NCBI GenBank assembly: GCA_003648985.1
Contig: QMQQ01000011.1
Span: forward strand, 1 to 16,594
Source: Candidatus Woesearchaeota archaeon
GTDB lineage: Archaea; Nanobdellota; Nanobdellia; Woesearchaeales; B54-G15
Length of the DNA: 16,594 bases
Direction: 5' to 3'
Shown: positions 13,903 through 16,594 of the stretch, piece by piece
Position numbering within the stretch: position 1 is the first letter of the stretch
Layout: each line of letters starts with the position of its first letter
The notes under the pieces: generated by a model
The model's input: only the letters and a program-made list of their open reading frames with translations
Databases searched by the model: none
Told to the model about the DNA's origin: nothing
Made by a program: the position numbers and the translations under genes

Positions 13903-16173
13903 ATGAAATGCCCTTTTTGCGGTTCTGAAAAAACAAAAGTTGTTGATAAACGCTTTGCAGAAGACGACTTTGCTAATCGGCGCAGGCGTGAATGCCTTGA
14001 CTGCGGTAAAAGATTCACAACCTACGAAAGACTAGAGGCAGAAAAAGGCGTAAAGATTCCTTTTGTCAAAAAGCGTGATGGCAGGCTTGTTCCATTCAAA
14101 AAAGAAAAAATAATCGATGCTATTTTCAAAGCAGCACAGTCGGTTGGCGGAAAAGACAAAGAACTCGCTACAAGACTTGCAGAAAAAGTCATTGAAAATC
14201 TAAATCAGCGTTTTGACGAGACAAATATTCCTTCTGTAGAAGACGTTTCAGATACAATAGAACAAGTTTTAATTAAAGAAGGTCACGCAAAGACAGCAAA
14301 GGCATTCATTCTTTACAGAGAAACAAGAGCAAGACAGCGCGAAGCAAAACTTGCAATGCTTGACGTAAGCGATGCAATTACAGCCTATATTCATCAACGA
14401 GACTGGCGTGTAAAAGAAAACAGCAATGAAGAATTTTCCTTTTCAGGCCTTGTTTTGTATGTCTCAGGAAAAGTTATGGCAACCTATGCATTAAACGAGA
14501 TATATCCTCCGCAGATCAGCATGGCTCATAAGCTAGGCTATATGCACATTCACGATTTAGGTCATCCAATCATTGGTTATTGCTGCGGTCATTCTCTCAA
14601 GAACTTGCTTCTTATGGGTTTTGGCGGAGTCAGAAATAAAACAGAAGCAAGACCAGCAAAACATCTCAGCACAGTCATCAGACACATGGTTAATTACATA
14701 GGATGCTTGCAAATGGAATTTGCTGGTGCACAGGCATTCAGCGGCGTCGATACTTTACTTGCCCCTTTCATAAAAGTAGATAATTTGAGCTACAAAGAAG
14801 TTAAACAATGCATTCAGGAACTGATTTATGGTTTAAACATCCCTTCAAGGTGGGGCGCACAGTATCCGTTCTCAAATTTGACATTCGACTTGGTTGTTCC
14901 TGATTTTATGCAGGACGAAAAAGCAATTGTTGGCGGCAAAAGAATGCCATTTACTTATGCTGAATGTCAAGATGAAATGAGCATCCTGAACAAAGCATTT
15001 CTAGAGGTTCTTTCTGAAGGCGATGCTCATGGAAAGATATTCACATTTCCAATACCAACATATAATCTGACAAAAGACTTTGATTGGAACAGCGAGATAG
15101 CTGATATGCTTTTTGAAGTTACTGCAAAATACGGCAGCCCATATTTTCAAAACTACATCGGCAGCGGCTTAAATCCCAGAAGCATTTACGCAATGTGTTG
15201 CCGCTTAAACATGGACCTAACGCAATTAATGAACAGGCCTGGCGGCATGTGGAACTTGGGTGACAGCACAGGCAGCATCGGAGTCGTTACAATAAATATG
15301 AACAGAATTGGCTATGAAGCAAAATCAGAATCTGAATTTTTTGAAAAGCTCGAACAGTATATGATTCTTGCAAAAGACAGCCTCGAAATAAAAAGAAAGA
15401 TAATCGAGCAAAATCTTCAGCGCGGCTTAATGCCTTATACAAAAGTTTATCTTGGAACATTTAGAAATCATTTTAGCACTATTGGCTTAGTCGGAATGAA
15501 CGAGGCATGCCTTAACTTCCGTGGTGAAGATATATCAACTCAAGGAAGCAAACACTTTACAGTAGCTGTACTGAAATTCATGCGCGAGAAAATACTCGAA
15601 TTTCAGCAGGAAACAGGAAACCTCTATAATCTTGAAGCAACTCCTGCAGAAAGTGCAGCCTTTAGGCTGGCAATGCTCGATAAAAAGATGTATAAAGACA
15701 TAATTGTTTCAGGCGATAAAACTCCTTTCTTGACAAACAGCACACAGCTTCCAGTCGATAAAACAAAAGACCTATTGTTTGCATTAGACCATCAAAACGA
15801 TATCCAGCCGCTTTATACCGGAGGAACAATTTTCCACACCTTCCTTGGTGAAAGGGTTGAAAGCGGCGAATCCTGCAAGCGTTTAGTTAAAAAAATTGCA
15901 TATAACACAAAACTACCTTATTTTAGCATTACACCAACATTTTCAATCTGCAAAGTCCATGGTTATCTGCGTGGAGAACACTGGAAATGTCCTCGCTGCG
16001 GAAAACCAACAGAGGTTTACAGCAGGATTGTTGGTTATTTCAGACCTGTGCAGAACTGGAATGCAGGAAAGCAAGAAGAATTCAAGTACAGAAAAACATT
16101 TGATTACAAGCCGATTCTGAAAGAAGGCTTTCCAAGCAAGATTGAAAAAGCAATAGCAAAAACAATTGCCTAA
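13903..16173 (+). CDS. nrdD: NrdR-NrdD fusion: class III (anaerobic) ribonucleoside-triphosphate reductase with N-terminal repressor domain
   Basis: Reduces ribonucleotides to deoxyribonucleotides without oxygen, using a glycyl radical. Residues 1-43 are an NrdR zinc ribbon: C3-x2-C6 and C31-x2-C34 with the DNA-binding basic stretch NRRRREC and the tail KRFTTYER. Residues about 49-140 are an ATP-cone (FVKKRDGRLVPFKKEKI to ILYRETRARQRE). Together they equal an entire NrdR repressor. The NrdD core follows from about 148: HIHD (215-218), YCCGH (C227, C228), AMCCRLNMD (C432, C433), GDSTGSIGVVTIN, a C-terminal zinc site (C683, H686, C696, C699) and the glycyl radical motif RIVGY (G711). A NrdD normally begins with the ATP-cone alone. 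The GAGGTG site supports this start. The first gene of an operon with a redoxin and nrdG, it should be repressed by its own N-terminus at the two upstream NrdR boxes (inference). Confidence 0.95.
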   Translation: MKCPFCGSEKTKVVDKRFAEDDFANRRRRECLDCGKRFTTYERLEAEKGVKIPFVKKRDGRLVPFKKEKIIDAIFKAAQSVGGKDKELATRLAEKVIENLNQRFDETNIPSVEDVSDTIEQVLIKEGHAKTAKAFILYRETRARQREAKLAMLDVSDAITAYIHQRDWRVKENSNEEFSFSGLVLYVSGKVMATYALNEIYPPQISMAHKLGYMHIHDLGHPIIGYCCGHSLKNLLLMGFGGVRNKTEARPAKHLSTVIRHMVNYIGCLQMEFAGAQAFSGVDTLLAPFIKVDNLSYKEVKQCIQELIYGLNIPSRWGAQYPFSNLTFDLVVPDFMQDEKAIVGGKRMPFTYAECQDEMSILNKAFLEVLSEGDAHGKIFTFPIPTYNLTKDFDWNSEIADMLFEVTAKYGSPYFQNYIGSGLNPRSIYAMCCRLNMDLTQLMNRPGGMWNLGDSTGSIGVVTINMNRIGYEAKSESEFFEKLEQYMILAKDSLEIKRKIIEQNLQRGLMPYTKVYLGTFRNHFSTIGLVGMNEACLNFRGEDISTQGSKHFTVAVLKFMREKILEFQQETGNLYNLEATPAESAAFRLAMLDKKMYKDIIVSGDKTPFLTNSTQLPVDKTKDLLFALDHQNDIQPLYTGGTIFHTFLGERVESGESCKRLVKKIAYNTKLPYFSITPTFSICKVHGYLRGEHWKCPRCGKPTEVYSRIVGYFRPVQNWNAGKQEEFKYRKTFDYKPILKEGFPSKIEKAIAKTIA

Positions 16174-16174
16174 A

Positions 16175-16480
16175 ATGAAAAAAACAATCCTATTTGTCAT
16201 GCCAAGCTGCGATAAATGCATAGACATCAAGCGCTATTTTGATGAGAAAAACATTTCATACAAGCTTTACAATATTGCTACTATTGAAGGCATGGACGAG
16301 TTTAAGAGAATATACAATAAAATAAAAGACCAGATAAAGCACAATCCCGATGGCAGTGTATGCATTCCTGTTGTTCTCTTTTTTGACGATAAAGAAAACC
16401 TCATCAATGCAGCAAATTCACTCGATGAAGTTAAAAGAATAACAGAACATGCTTCACTACGCGAACTAAATCAAGGGTGA
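16175..16480 (+). CDS. Glutaredoxin-like thiol redox protein
   Basis: 101 residues with a thioredoxin fold: a first strand KKTILFVMPS, the redox pair C12-x2-C15 (SCDKC) at the start of helix 1, and the cis-proline strand VCIPVVLFF. It begins one base after the nrdD stop and ends six bases before nrdG, so it is probably the dithiol donor of the reductase, as in the redoxin-dependent NrdD branch; NrdD branches that use formate do not need one. An in-frame TTG at 16166 would add three residues and overlap nrdD, but the ATG at 16175 gives the natural N-terminus. A further cysteine, VC before the cis-Pro, is present. Confidence 0.85.
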   Translation: MKKTILFVMPSCDKCIDIKRYFDEKNISYKLYNIATIEGMDEFKRIYNKIKDQIKHNPDGSVCIPVVLFFDDKENLINAANSLDEVKRITEHASLRELNQG

Positions 16481-16481
16481 G
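16475..16481 (+). promoter_or_regulatory. Ribosome binding site of nrdG, deciding an ATT start
   Basis: GGGTGAG overlaps the stop of the redoxin gene and ends 5 bases before ATT (16487-16489). No ATG, GTG or TTG occurs in frame between the TGA at 16478-16480 and the conserved N-terminus. Confidence 0.55.
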
Positions 16482-16486
16482 ATAAA

Positions 16487-16594
16487 ATTCTCATAAAGGG
16501 CTTTGAGCGAACATCACTTGTAGATTGGCCACCGTATTGTGTTAGTGTGATCTTTACACCCGGATGTAATTTTCGCTGCGAGTTCTGCCATAAT
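16487..16594 (+). CDS. nrdG: Anaerobic ribonucleotide reductase activating protein, N-terminal part
   Basis: Radical-SAM activase that installs the glycyl radical on NrdD. Only the first 36 residues lie in the window: (M)LIKGFERTSLVDWPPYCVS, then VIFTPGCNFRCEFCHN, with the CxxxCxxC cluster ligands (the NFRCEFC region). The N-terminus aligns well with NrdG-type activases (IKGFE/KTSLVDWP). The apparent start codon is ATT, behind a good ribosome binding site; the frame has no usual start codon after the in-frame TGA. It is the third gene of the nrd operon and continues beyond the window edge. Confidence 0.85.
   Translation, partial: MLIKGFERTSLVDWPPYCVSVIFTPGCNFRCEFCHN

Overview
The window looks like an AT-rich, gene-dense archaeal chromosome segment, most likely from a small-genome DPANN-type archaeon (Woesearchaeota/Pacearchaeota-like). 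Archaeal marks are the S-layer protein, the membrane-anchored archaeal LonB protease, TATA boxes about 25 bases before several starts (some transcripts leaderless or nearly so), the lack of an encoded CCA on the tRNA, and secreted proteins with pilin-like N-termini. The assignment to DPANN is inference from gene content, small genes and tight overlaps. TAG ends several conserved genes (thrS, lonB, the CBS gene, the NYN gene), so TAG is an ordinary stop here.

Layout. 1-636 (-): N-terminus of an S-layer protein cut by the window edge, with a strong ribosome binding site and a large hairpin in its presumed leader. 637-1031: no convincing gene. 1032-2310 (-): an accessory island with a 32-residue antitoxin-like mini-gene and a HEPN/nucleotidyltransferase toxin-antitoxin module. 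The antitoxin carries its own winged helix and has a perfect palindrome in its promoter, but the HEPN gene has an in-frame amber codon. 2336-2419 (-): tRNA-Leu(UAG). 2464-4751 (-): bacterial-type thrS and a small helical protein, overlapping by one base. 4945-6201 (+): three tightly packed genes for surface/membrane proteins, two with pilin-like N-termini. 6131-8469 (-): five overlapping genes (two coiled-coil proteins, a zinc ribbon, a NYN-domain predicted RNase, a DUF1461 membrane protein), preceded by lonB (8519-10390). 10523-12083 (-): MFS transporter and CBS-pair protein. 12162-13725 (+): membrane-anchored OB-fold protein and a TctA-family membrane protein.

13903-16594 (+): an anaerobic (class III) ribonucleotide reductase operon. 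This is the most interesting part. The first gene joins a complete NrdR-type zinc ribbon and ATP-cone, normally a stand-alone transcriptional repressor, to a full NrdD catalytic domain. Upstream lie two NrdR-box-like palindromes 32 bp apart, the first matching the known consensus perfectly. The enzyme therefore probably represses its own operon in response to nucleotide levels. A glutaredoxin-like gene follows after one base, then the start of the radical-SAM activase NrdG, which seems to begin at an ATT codon behind a good ribosome binding site.
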